Shown: piece after piece, positions 30,411 to 38,409 of the stretch | How the letters are laid out: each line of letters begins with the position of its first letter | Position numbering within the stretch: position 1 is the first letter of the stretch | Virus record (IMG/VR): IMGVR_UViG_3300050821_005480 | Location: 1 to 41,391 of that record | Length of the DNA stretch: 41,391 nucleotides | DNA from: a virus | Reading direction: 5' to 3' (one strand) | The notes under the pieces: model-generated | Told to the model about the DNA's origin: nothing | Database searches by the model: none | Seen by the model: only the letters and a program-made list of their open reading frames with translations | Program-made: the position numbers and the translations under genes

Positions 30411-30947
30411 ATGGCTAATTTCGAACTGATAAAAGCTCAAATAATACCAATAGAAGGTGGATATGTTTTCGACGCAGATGACCCTGGGGGTGAAACTAAA
30501 TACGGCATTAGCAAGCATAGCTATCCGGATTTAGACATTAAAAACCTCACACTAGATGAGGCGGCCGTGATATATAAGCGGGATTTTTGGGATGTGATGC
30601 GATTGGATGAAGTTAGCGATCAGAGTATAGCTGAAAGTATATTTTGGTTTGGTGTGAATTCGGGGACAAAAACATCGATACAGTATTTACAAAAATCTAT
30701 GAACATTCTAGAGGACGCTGCAATACTACCTATAGATGGCATAATTGGGAAAATGACTTTAAGATGGGTTAATTATGAATATACTATATGCGATTATTGT
30801 GAGTCTAGTGATATTCCCCGCTACCAAACTTTATTGTTAGAGGCTCTAAAACTTGAGCAAATCCATTACTATGCAAACATAGCAAATAATAAACCAAGTC
30901 AACAAAAATTTTTACTTGGATGGATAAACCGAGTATTTAAAACATAG
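30411..30947 (+). CDS. Endolysin, glycoside hydrolase family 108
   Basis: This 178-residue protein carries IEGGYVFDADDPGGETKYGI at residues 14-33, the GH108 signature with catalytic Glu15, then YPDLDIKNLTLDEAAVIYKR and FWFGVNSGTKTSIQYLQKSM. The C-terminal half (IDGIIGKMTLRWVN) is the usual peptidoglycan-binding region of the family. It cuts the glycan chain of the host wall at the end of infection. No signal peptide is present, so it should need the adjacent holin. Confidence 0.9.
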   Translation: MANFELIKAQIIPIEGGYVFDADDPGGETKYGISKHSYPDLDIKNLTLDEAAVIYKRDFWDVMRLDEVSDQSIAESIFWFGVNSGTKTSIQYLQKSMNILEDAAILPIDGIIGKMTLRWVNYEYTICDYCESSDIPRYQTLLLEALKLEQIHYYANIANNKPSQQKFLLGWINRVFKT

Positions 30948-30956
30948 GATAATTTT

Positions 30957-31166
30957 ATGAACTTCGGAATCAATCAATTATTCGAAAAAACACCAAAAGC
31001 CATGGTCGTTATAGGACATTTTTTGCTAGTTACTGCAGCATCTGCTGCATCTCTATCTACAATATATCCATCAATATCTAACACCATTACTATAGCATCT
31101 GTTGTAGGAACTCTTTTAACATCCTTATTTGGAGAGAAAAAAATTTCCGAAAATTTAAAAAAATAA
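30957..31166 (+). CDS. Holin-like membrane protein
   Basis: This 69-residue protein has two membrane segments (MVVIGHFLLVTAASAASLST and ITIASVVGTLLTSLFG), separated by a short turn, and a charged tail EKKISENLKK. It starts 9 nt after the endolysin stop. Size, topology and position fit a holin that lets the endolysin through the inner membrane. No family motif was confirmed. Confidence 0.7.
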   Translation: MNFGINQLFEKTPKAMVVIGHFLLVTAASAASLSTIYPSISNTITIASVVGTLLTSLFGEKKISENLKK

Positions 31167-31194
31167 TTTCAATTCTTAATATTTCCTTAATAAT

Positions 31195-31224
31195 TTATTG
31201 ATATGATGTGTTTCCCATCAATAA
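31195..31224. promoter_or_regulatory. Inverted repeat between lysis genes and the secreted-protein gene
   Basis: TTATTGAT (31195-31202) and ATCAATAA (31217-31224) form perfect 8-bp arms with a 14-nt loop, 27 nt before the next ATG. It may be an operator or an RNA hairpin controlling the next gene. I see no clear promoter boxes. Confidence 0.5.
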
Positions 31225-31251
31225 CAATAAATAAATTACGAGGATAAAATC

Positions 31252-31833
31252 ATGATTAAGAAAGCATTTTATTTTTTAATATCTCTTGCAGGTATAGTTT
31301 CTTCACCTTCCGCAGTTATAGCTCAAACAATTACTCATTCTCCAACGAGAACACCTACTCCTGAACCAACAATGGGACCAGATCCTGATTATCCAATTGC
31401 ATATTGTCCACCTACATTTAAATGTCCAGAAAATATCACAGATCCTAATAAAGAATGTGAAATGGATAGGCCAGATGGTTTGGTTCATTCAACTTTATTT
31501 GTTGATAAAATTAACAATGGTCATATACCTCCTCAATACATGCCCGGGAAATATGATTTTATTGGAGCAACATCTTTTCAACAACCAGATCCAAGATATC
31601 CAAATAGGATAATGGCAAGATGTAATTATCAATACAGTCTTGATAACAATCCGAGGTCATCAGAAAAGGCGAATATAGGTGTAGAACCAACACAGCATCG
31701 ATGGTTTGCTAATTTCTTTGATCCTAAAAACAAATGGTCAAAACAAGATTATGATTTTGGGAAACGATGTGAAGTTACGGATGTTTCTCCAGAGGAAAAA
31801 TCAGAAGAGTGTCCGTTTTTTGTTCTGAAATAA
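31252..31833 (+). CDS. Secreted Pro/Thr- and Cys-containing protein (possible cargo gene)
   Basis: This 193-residue protein begins with a clear signal peptide (basic MIKKAF, hydrophobic YFLISLAGIVS, cut near SAVIAQ). A linker THSPTRTPTPEPTMGPDPD follows, then a polar domain with six cysteines in pairs, likely disulphide bonded after export. ACGAGGATAAAATC precedes the ATG. It lies after the lysis genes with its own upstream control region, a place where phages often carry host-modifying cargo. No family is recognised. Confidence 0.75.
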   Translation: MIKKAFYFLISLAGIVSSPSAVIAQTITHSPTRTPTPEPTMGPDPDYPIAYCPPTFKCPENITDPNKECEMDRPDGLVHSTLFVDKINNGHIPPQYMPGKYDFIGATSFQQPDPRYPNRIMARCNYQYSLDNNPRSSEKANIGVEPTQHRWFANFFDPKNKWSKQDYDFGKRCEVTDVSPEEKSEECPFFVLK

Positions 31834-31854
31834 TGTTTTAATTAGGATTAAAAT

Positions 31855-31995
31855 ATGTGTGATTTTTTTTTAGTAATATGCGCAATTATTCTTCTTCTTG
31901 TAACTATTTTTTATGCGGTATTATGCGCATTTAATAATCCTGTTGAAACGATATATTCAGAAAAAAAATCGTACATTTGCAAACAAATTATTTAA
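31855..31995 (+). CDS. Small single-helix membrane peptide
   Basis: This 46-residue ORF has AGGA 7 nt before the ATG. It starts MCDFFLVICAIILLLVTIFY, one strong membrane helix, followed by a short charged tail ending YICKQII. It is the last rightward gene before the terminator. The role is unknown. Confidence 0.55.
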   Translation: MCDFFLVICAIILLLVTIFYAVLCAFNNPVETIYSEKKSYICKQII

Positions 31996-32004
31996 TCCTA
32001 ATAA

Positions 32005-32041
32005 ATTCCCTTTACTAATAAAAGTTTTTAGTAAAGGGAAT
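32005..32041. terminator. Bidirectional hairpin terminator between converging operons
   Basis: ATTCCCTTTACTAA (32005-32018) and TTAGTAAAGGGAAT (32028-32041) form a perfect 14-bp stem with a 9-nt loop. It sits 9 nt after the last rightward gene and 14 nt beyond the end of the leftward late operon, with T-rich sequence on both sides. Confidence 0.9.
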
Positions 32042-32055
32042 CTTATTTTATTTAT

Positions 32056-32472
32056 TTAAGAAATTGCATTAAGTAATTTATTTAAATCGAGCGGCTTCTC
32101 AATAAATGAATACGCCCTAAATTTAAAACATGCTACTTTCATATATTCTTCATGATATGACGTTAGAACTATTACTTTTCTCATATCATCTTCTTTAATA
32201 TTCATAATTTTTAGAACATCAATTCCACTAATATCAGGTAATCCAAGATCAAGAAATATGAAATCAAAATGATTGTTTTTTATTAAATATAGCGCATTCT
32301 TTCCTGTTCTAGCTGTGACAATATCTAAATAAAAATACAATTGATTTATTACTAAAGAACTATATTTTAAACATATTTTATCGTCATCTATCAATAATAC
32401 TTTTTTATTTATTGGTTTCCTATATTTCAAAAAACTTTTTAACAACATCGCTAACCCCATGGAAGACTTCAT
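32056..32472 (-). CDS. CheY-like response regulator receiver protein
   Basis: This 138-residue protein is the last gene of the late operon. The receiver fold is complete: KVLLIDDDK (acid pocket Asp29-31), FIFLDLGLPDISG (phospho-acceptor Asp75), VIVLTS (Thr104) and FIEKPL (Lys126). No output domain follows. The ARTGKNALYLIKNNHFDFIF part resembles receivers of Legionellales hybrid kinases. The start is uncertain: ATG at 32472, 32460 or 32448, all inside the previous gene. It could tap phosphate from a host two-component pathway. Confidence 0.8.
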   Translation of the reverse strand: MKSSMGLAMLLKSFLKYRKPINKKVLLIDDDKICLKYSSLVINQLYFYLDIVTARTGKNALYLIKNNHFDFIFLDLGLPDISGIDVLKIMNIKEDDMRKVIVLTSYHEEYMKVACFKFRAYSFIEKPLDLNKLLNAIS

Positions 32473-32734
32473 TAAACATTAAAGCTGAACCTATACTTAA
32501 TGCAATAAAGGTTATATATGCAACTTTTGCAGATGCCGAAATTAAAGCTGATTGCTTTATAATAACTTTTTCCATTTGATCTACTCTCAAATGTAATTTT
32601 GATACGCAAGTAGATAAATTTTCAACAGTTGAATTAAAGTTTTTTAAAGAATCTCCTATGCTTTTTTGAGATACAAAAAGTTCAGTGAATTTTTCATATA
32701 TATTATACTGGAAATCATCATTTTTTTTTGACAT
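32420..32734 (-). CDS. Coiled-coil protein with one membrane segment (XhlA-like)
   Basis: This is a 104-residue protein. Residues 20-65 form a coiled coil (SLKNFNSTVENLSTCVSKLH), followed by a membrane helix VAYITFIALSIGSALMF and a short amphipathic end. The layout resembles XhlA-type hemolysin or holin accessory proteins, and genes of this kind occur after tail fibres. It overlaps the receiver gene by 53 nt and starts 1 nt after the fibre gene. Confidence 0.6.
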   Translation of the reverse strand: MSKKNDDFQYNIYEKFTELFVSQKSIGDSLKNFNSTVENLSTCVSKLHLRVDQMEKVIIKQSALISASAKVAYITFIALSIGSALMFNEVFHGVSDVVKKFFEI

Positions 32735-32735
32735 T

Positions 32736-33857
32736 TTATTTGCCCAAATATTTCATTTGAAACTTAAATACAATGCTAGCAAGAGTATTTTTTCCTGCGC
32801 CGGAAAATCCGCAGAATATTTCATAATAATCACTGGCAGAAGATGCGAAATCCTCAACATAATTTGGAGGAACTGTATCACCTGTATTTGCTATAGCTGA
32901 AGTTTCTGCTATAGGAGAACCATTTTTATATAAAAAAACTGTCCCAATTCCAGAGCCTACGCCAGAAAATCCTATATTTGCATTAAATGAAAAATATCCT
33001 ATTTTGCCGACAATAAATCTATGATTTATGGGGTCAAATATCCCATTTGTATCATATATCGGAGTGTCGTAATTTATTTTTGTTGGGCCTGCTCCAATAC
33101 TTTGAGAAACACTTGACCATACAGATGCTCCATAGAAGTTTCCCGAATTGGTTGGATTAGTTAAAACCCAAACTGAACCATTAAAAATAAAATCATATAT
33201 TCCTGTATTTATTATTTCTCCGCCAGAAAGTGGTATTAATCCGGTTGGCCCAACTATATTTATAGCGATTGGTCCGCTACCGTTTCCTATATTAAGAGTT
33301 GTCGCATTTGTATTCGTTGAATTCGCAATGATTTTTATTTGTGTTCCTATCGTCAATGTGGACAAATAAGAATCATTAGGAGTAACTTGTAAAGAATTTG
33401 GTATCCCTGTTGAAGTATATACAATGAATTCTCCAGATCTTAATGTTTGTGGATTCAATGTATCTACTACCCATTTAGTTTGATCTGTTGGAAGAGATGT
33501 ATTTAAATCAACTAAAGAAACATAAGGCCGCAATCCATTGATTCCATCATCATATAAGGCCTTTGCATATTTGTCATAAGACCATGGACTTCCCAGATTA
33601 TCTGAAGTTGTTATAAAGTTAGGAACACCAGATATTTGATATTGTTTTAATGCGTTTGTTGCATCTAATAAAACTTGATTAGTCTCAAGTCTTGGAACTT
33701 CAAGCGCGGTAGGATCAATTGTAGGATCTAATTCATACTTCACAGTGAATCCTTGAGGATAACTTACTGCCCCAGACGGTTGTATAGTGTCAGGAATAGT
33801 AGCAACATCACCAACATTTGCAAAAGGATATACGAAAAATTTATTTGTAATAGGCAT
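32736..33857 (-). CDS. Tail fibre protein
   Basis: This is a 373-residue protein. The N-terminal NKFFVYPFANVGDVATIP, SYPQGFTVKYELDPTIDP and LKQYQISGVPNFI, then SPWSYDKYAKALYDDG, are typical of baseplate-attached phage fibres. LVDLNTSLPTDQTKWVV is a further common block. The C-terminal 130 residues (GKIGYFSFNANIGFSGVGSG; VFLYKNGSPIAETS; DYYEIFCGFSGAGKNT) resemble a C1q/TNF-like trimeric tip, likely for receptor binding. It follows the DUF2612-like baseplate gene. Confidence 0.8.
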   Translation of the reverse strand: MPITNKFFVYPFANVGDVATIPDTIQPSGAVSYPQGFTVKYELDPTIDPTALEVPRLETNQVLLDATNALKQYQISGVPNFITTSDNLGSPWSYDKYAKALYDDGINGLRPYVSLVDLNTSLPTDQTKWVVDTLNPQTLRSGEFIVYTSTGIPNSLQVTPNDSYLSTLTIGTQIKIIANSTNTNATTLNIGNGSGPIAINIVGPTGLIPLSGGEIINTGIYDFIFNGSVWVLTNPTNSGNFYGASVWSSVSQSIGAGPTKINYDTPIYDTNGIFDPINHRFIVGKIGYFSFNANIGFSGVGSGIGTVFLYKNGSPIAETSAIANTGDTVPPNYVEDFASSASDYYEIFCGFSGAGKNTLASIVFKFQMKYLGK

Positions 33858-33859
33858 TT

Positions 33860-34516
33860 TTATTGTTTTCCTATGAATTGACCGCGCGTAAAATTCAAAT
33901 GATTTGGATTAAATCCAAAATATTCTAAATCCGAATTTATATAGTTTATTAAAACTCCTGCACCTCTTGGTATCAAATCAAATACTTTTATCCAGTGAAG
34001 TAAAATTTGATTTATATTTCCACCACAAACAAATGTAATAGACATATCTAATCCATCTAGCATATAAGCTATAATTCCCATAGGATTAAACACAAATCTC
34101 AAAAAATTATTTATTTCTGGTATTGCACATCTTGATACTAATTTAAAATACCTTAATTTCAATAAAATTCTTTCTTCTTCAACAGTTAATCCTAATCCAG
34201 TACCTTGTATGAAATTTCCTCTTACAAAATTAACGTGATTATCTAAAAAATTAAATCCAAAAACATTTTTTATATTATTGTCTTGATTAAAATATAATGG
34301 TAATCCTAATATTATTGACCATACTTTCAATCCAAATTCATCAGCAGTCTGTAGATTAAAAACATTGTTATACCAATCATTCCAAAATTGAGTTTGATTG
34401 TCATTATACCAAAGCTGTTTATCATTCAATAAAGCTTGTAAATGTTCTGCTTCATTATATTGCCATAAAATAGCCTGCAATAAATTAGTAGAAAAATCAA
34501 ATTGTTGAATGTTCAT
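33860..34516 (-). CDS. Baseplate protein, DUF2612-like
   Basis: The ATG at 34516 overlaps the previous stop by one base (TAATG) and gives 218 residues. An upstream start at 34570 lies inside the gpJ-like gene. The protein is rich in Asn, Phe and Trp (LLQAILWQYNEAEHLQALLN; FGLKVWSIILGLPLYF) and ends with NHLNFTRGQFIGKQ. Position between gpJ and the fibre, and the repeated NFVRGNFIQG-type phrase, fit DUF2612 proteins that link fibres to the baseplate. Confidence 0.7.
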   Translation of the reverse strand: MNIQQFDFSTNLLQAILWQYNEAEHLQALLNDKQLWYNDNQTQFWNDWYNNVFNLQTADEFGLKVWSIILGLPLYFNQDNNIKNVFGFNFLDNHVNFVRGNFIQGTGLGLTVEEERILLKLRYFKLVSRCAIPEINNFLRFVFNPMGIIAYMLDGLDMSITFVCGGNINQILLHWIKVFDLIPRGAGVLINYINSDLEYFGFNPNHLNFTRGQFIGKQ

Positions 34517-35727
34517 TATAAGATAACTACCGTGATTGATGAATCTCCCGCTATAATTGCTTGCTGCCATACAGCTATTGGAATTTCAGCAGTATCATAA
34601 TTGATTAAAGATGCTAATGTTGTTTCAACTTTTACAACTTCGATTGTTGGTATTTGTATTTTCACTGCACCACCTATTTGAAAAGCTGATACTGTAGTTC
34701 CAACAGTTAAACCCAAATCGTACGGTAAAAATCCTCTGGCATAATCCAATACAGCTTGTCTTACTGCTGTTGTTATGTCGATTGGGGTATTATTGGGTCT
34801 TACTGTTACTTTAACCAATATTTGCAATTGATCTGGTCTGTCAAATGATACTGGATATATAACACCATATGGGCCCTCAATATTAACAGTTACTGGACTT
34901 GATGAAGCGCTATTTGTATATCCTGCACCACCACTTTTTTTATTAAATATTGTTGTGGCAACATCTAAATCAGTTCCACCCGCGACACTAAAATAAAATG
35001 AATGCGGCTGCATAGTTACACCTTCGACTATAACAACAGAAGCAGTAGGATTTTCTAATGCTCTTAAACTAGTAACACTTTGGATATCATATAATCCGGA
35101 TGAAATTGCTTCCAGTGATGCACTTCCTTGCAATGCCAAAGTATTATTTCTTCTTTTTCTTGCTAAATCATCCGATTCTGTTTCAACTCCTAAAATTCCA
35201 TCATTTGGATTTGTTGCTGTTTCTAACCCTAAAACACCCCTGTAGATAGTGCTAACATTTCCAGCTAATGCAGGAATTGGGCCGCCCTGCTGTGCTATAA
35301 AATAAGCTTGTCCGAGTCCAAAATCGTCTAAATTTATTGATGAAAATATCTGAAATATGTCTCCATCCGTGTTTGTCAATAATACGTCTGAGGGTATAAG
35401 TGTGTTTTGCACACCCGTCAAATTAACAAGTACAGTTGTAAATGTTTGTACTAATCTTTCACCACCCAACAAAGCCCAAATAGCATCTAAGAATATACCA
35501 CCCGCATAATTTGGGTTTATTTGATTAGCTAATGCAGCATTATTTCTTGCGATACTTATTCTAGATTCTGTTTCAGCAGTAATCAAAACACCTTGTGGTG
35601 TATCTGGTGTTACTGCTAAAGTTTGGTCATTAAAACCATCTTTGTACTCTTGCTGTACTTCAAATAGTATCTGATCGGTATCTGGAACTATAATACCGTT
35701 CAATGTTAAATATTCATATATTGCCAT
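34516..35727 (-). CDS. Baseplate wedge protein, gpJ / gp6-like
   Basis: This 403-residue protein carries the baseplate J pattern: TPQGVLITAETESRISI, YAGGIFLDAIWALLGG, GILGVETESDDLARKRR, and a C-terminal VRQAVLDYARGFLPYDLGL. These proteins form the wedge arms that hold the baseplate periphery and trigger sheath contraction. It overlaps the gp25-like gene by 14 nt. Confidence 0.85.
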   Translation of the reverse strand: MAIYEYLTLNGIIVPDTDQILFEVQQEYKDGFNDQTLAVTPDTPQGVLITAETESRISIARNNAALANQINPNYAGGIFLDAIWALLGGERLVQTFTTVLVNLTGVQNTLIPSDVLLTNTDGDIFQIFSSINLDDFGLGQAYFIAQQGGPIPALAGNVSTIYRGVLGLETATNPNDGILGVETESDDLARKRRNNTLALQGSASLEAISSGLYDIQSVTSLRALENPTASVVIVEGVTMQPHSFYFSVAGGTDLDVATTIFNKKSGGAGYTNSASSSPVTVNIEGPYGVIYPVSFDRPDQLQILVKVTVRPNNTPIDITTAVRQAVLDYARGFLPYDLGLTVGTTVSAFQIGGAVKIQIPTIEVVKVETTLASLINYDTAEIPIAVWQQAIIAGDSSITVVIL

Positions 35728-36067
35728 TTATAACACCATTGCCGTAAATTGTGGATATAGTTGCGGTATAATTTAATATATCATCTGTTCTTGTCGTATT
35801 TATATCAAGTACCGCTGTCACATCTGGAACAGCGCTTAAGGTACTTCTCAATGCAGCTTCGAATTGTGGAATGTTTGGCTGTCCCACCCAGACAACTTGA
35901 AAATTAGGCATACCAGAATCATTTGCAAATATCATTTCTCCCAATTGCGCCTTTGTTGCAGTTGAACAATTTTGAACAGCAGCAGAAAGTGCTGAAAAAA
36001 TAGCTATATTTCCCGTATCATCTAAAAACAAATCGTTATTTTCATTCAATCCCAATGTTATTGTCAT
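35714..36067 (-). CDS. Baseplate wedge protein, gp25 / gpW-like
   Basis: This 117-residue protein begins MTITLGLNENNDLFLDD and has the CSTATKAQLGEMIFANDSGM segment typical of the gp25-like lysozyme-fold wedge proteins, then a strand-rich C-terminus. It lies between spike and gpJ genes, the standard baseplate order. It probably connects sheath to baseplate. Confidence 0.75.
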   Translation of the reverse strand: MTITLGLNENNDLFLDDTGNIAIFSALSAAVQNCSTATKAQLGEMIFANDSGMPNFQVVWVGQPNIPQFEAALRSTLSAVPDVTAVLDINTTRTDDILNYTATISTIYGNGVINGNI

Positions 36068-36069
36068 TT

Positions 36070-36711
36070 TTAAGGCACGCTGGGCGTTATAGTTCCGCTT
36101 GCATTTATATTTCCCACAACTCTAAATAATGGAGTGGTGATCAATGCTCCTGCGGTTGCTATTACATTAAAATTTTCAGAATCAATCTCAACCGTTGGTG
36201 CTTTTATTTTTATCTTATCTGATCCAAGTGATATTTTTATTGTTCCATCAAGATTCTGGAGAACCATATTTTCTGAATCTTCAGAATCTATCGTATAGCC
36301 TTTCATGACATCTGGTATAAAAACACCATCTGAAAAACTCTTTTTTCTGTAAGTATTCGGCCTGGATTGATTATATGATTGTAGAAATATTGATATGTCC
36401 CTATCATTAGCCTTAATCCATCCCAAATCACCTGTGTTTAAATTGAAATTTAATACAAATCCACCGCCGCCCAATTGCAATACAGGGATACTTGCGACTT
36501 GACCTCTTTGTATTTGAGTTCCATTTGTATCAATCTGTAATATTAAGTGCTGTACTTGCACACGATTGGGATCATTTCTGTCAAATGCAATGACCTGTGC
36601 GGGCAACATATCATCTATGCCCTGCATGGATTTATTCAATACATGTCTCAATAACCCAGTTATTGAATCTAAATCAGCTGGATTTAAAGATGGATTAGCA
36701 TTTTGTGCCAT
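36070..36711 (-). CDS. Baseplate spike, Gp138 type
   Basis: This is a 213-residue protein. The N-terminal OB-like part (MLPAQVIAFDRNDPNRVQVQ; VPVLQ-type strand; GDLGWIKANDRDISIFLQS) matches phage Gp138-type spikes. The C-terminal part (GTIKISLGSDKIKIKAPTVE) is the repeated beta-helix that forms the membrane-piercing needle. It follows the hub gene with a 3-nt gap. Confidence 0.8.
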   Translation of the reverse strand: MAQNANPSLNPADLDSITGLLRHVLNKSMQGIDDMLPAQVIAFDRNDPNRVQVQHLILQIDTNGTQIQRGQVASIPVLQLGGGGFVLNFNLNTGDLGWIKANDRDISIFLQSYNQSRPNTYRKKSFSDGVFIPDVMKGYTIDSEDSENMVLQNLDGTIKISLGSDKIKIKAPTVEIDSENFNVIATAGALITTPLFRVVGNINASGTITPSVP

Positions 36712-36714
36712 TTT

Positions 36715-37536
36715 TTACCTTCTTGTTGCTTCTGCTATATAATAAAATGGTGTATCGCGACTGGATATTTCAAAATTTAATTTATAAATAACATAATCAC
36801 CATTAACCGCTGGATATATTTTGCTATTTATTCTAATAGAACCGCCTAGCTTTGTTCTATTGTCCAGCATAAATTTTACTTTAACGCCTTGCTCTGTTAA
36901 TTCTGGAATTCCAACCATTCCAGTATCCGCGCTCAATATTGTTAATGTGTTCGTTAAAGGTTGATTCCTATTTTTTACAACTAAAACATCATCATCCAAG
37001 TAAGCATCTATATTCCCCATTTCTCCTATTTTATCAATTTGCTTTATAGAAGAACCGGAATGACTATAGTTACTAATATTTATATCAGTTGCCTGAAAAT
37101 TTAATCCTGTTCCTAAATCTCTAGATACTTCTGTCGCGATATCAGATAACTTTGCTTGTGATGACTGATTTGTAGAAATTATATTTCCACCTAAAAAATA
37201 TCCAGTCATACATTTTAATGTTAAAGTTATATCAGGTGGTTGCGATGGACTAGAATTTGTTATATTTCCTGAGAAAATAATACTAGCGCCATACGATTCC
37301 CTGCCCGCATACAATATCAATTTCTTGGGAGTTCTATTTAAATTGAAAGGTGATGTTTCAGTTAAAATAAAATCCCTAGTTTCTTTATTTAAATTTGATA
37401 TCTTTAATTCACATGTATTCTGGTTTGCATTTGCATATTTAGTTCCAGATGCAATTATATTCAAACCCTCATAAGTTTTTATTTGACCATTAACTTCTAT
37501 ACCTACCTTTACAATTCTATTGTCAAATGCTTGCAC
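36715..37536 (-). CDS. Baseplate hub protein
   Basis: This 273-residue beta-rich protein (IVKVGIEVNGQIKTYEGLNI; TCELKISNLNKETRDFIL; KKLILYAGRESYGASIIFSG) carries the features of hub proteins of the T4 gp27/Mu gp44 type. It lies between the plug and spike genes. It would join tail tube and spike. It overlaps the plug gene by 14 nt. Confidence 0.7.
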   Translation of the reverse strand: MQAFDNRIVKVGIEVNGQIKTYEGLNIIASGTKYANANQNTCELKISNLNKETRDFILTETSPFNLNRTPKKLILYAGRESYGASIIFSGNITNSSPSQPPDITLTLKCMTGYFLGGNIISTNQSSQAKLSDIATEVSRDLGTGLNFQATDINISNYSHSGSSIKQIDKIGEMGNIDAYLDDDVLVVKNRNQPLTNTLTILSADTGMVGIPELTEQGVKVKFMLDNRTKLGGSIRINSKIYPAVNGDYVIYKLNFEISSRDTPFYYIAEATRR

Positions 37537-37837
37537 GTATTTGCTCCAATTCTAATGCGGAGGCGTATATTAAATTCTGAGTTTTTCCAAATTCCGTATA
37601 ATATGGTAAATCTTCGTTTGATGTTAAAATTACAAAATTTCCAGTCTCTAGATACCTATAAGGAACCATTAGAGTATTTGCAACTATTCTGATTCCAATT
37701 AATATGGTGACATTGTTTTTAACCATATCAAAACTCATACAACCGTTTGTTTCTTTTATTGTTATATCATAAAAATCATCATCTAGCCTGATTGATAATT
37801 TTTGATTAGGAATATCATCTAATGAGATTTCTATCAT
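37523..37837 (-). CDS. Baseplate plug-like protein (Pam3 gp18 type)
   Basis: This 104-residue beta protein starts MIEISLDDIPNQKLSIRLDD and continues DITIKETNGCMSFDMVKN, the pattern of the small baseplate plug family described in cyanophage Pam3. It lies between the Dit-like and hub genes, as in other small myophages. Confidence 0.7.
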   Translation of the reverse strand: MIEISLDDIPNQKLSIRLDDDFYDITIKETNGCMSFDMVKNNVTILIGIRIVANTLMVPYRYLETGNFVILTSNEDLPYYTEFGKTQNLIYASALELEQIRASI

Positions 37838-37839
37838 AA

Positions 37840-38409
37840 TTAAGAATCTCTATTTTTTACAACAGCATCATATCTTCTTACGAGAGTAGAACTTCCGTCT
37901 TTTATTGGTTGAGGTTGTTGTGTTCCTTTATCAACGGTACTTTTATTTCTTTTGTTTTTTGGTGCTAATGAAAATTGAGGTGTAACAGACTGTACCTGTC
38001 TCAATTTCAAAACCATTGCAACAGAATTATAAATTTCTGAACCCTCATCATGAGAGGGATCATAAATAATCATGTTGTTATATGTCCCTGCAAATGTCTG
38101 AATATTCAATAATTCTCTATTTTGATATATCTGTATGATAGAGTTGTATGTATCCCTATAATCCAATCCAAATAAAATAAGAGTTAATTCAACTTCAATC
38201 GGTAAAAATACCGTATAGTCAGATATAGTGCTACCATCCTCTACAGGATGATCCATAACCTTTGATTCATTTTTTACATGTAATTTTATTGTTCTCGCTT
38301 TCTTAGCTACTTGATTAAAATTTTCATCATATATACCAACAACATCAACGGCATACGTAGGGAAATATGCTGTACCCAATGTTTGAAAGGTATCGATTGC
38401 AGTAGCCAC
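37840..38409 (-). CDS. Dit-like baseplate/tail protein
   Basis: This is a 189-residue protein. NESKVMDHPVEDGSTISDYT followed by VFLPIEVELTLILFG is characteristic of the Dit-like N-terminal domain of myophage baseplate proteins. The C-terminal 50 residues are Lys/Pro/Gln-rich and probably flexible. It follows the tape measure gene with a one-base overlap. Confidence 0.75.
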   Translation of the reverse strand: MATAIDTFQTLGTAYFPTYAVDVVGIYDENFNQVAKKARTIKLHVKNESKVMDHPVEDGSTISDYTVFLPIEVELTLILFGLDYRDTYNSIIQIYQNRELLNIQTFAGTYNNMIIYDPSHDEGSEIYNSVAMVLKLRQVQSVTPQFSLAPKNKRNKSTVDKGTQQPQPIKDGSSTLVRRYDAVVKNRDS

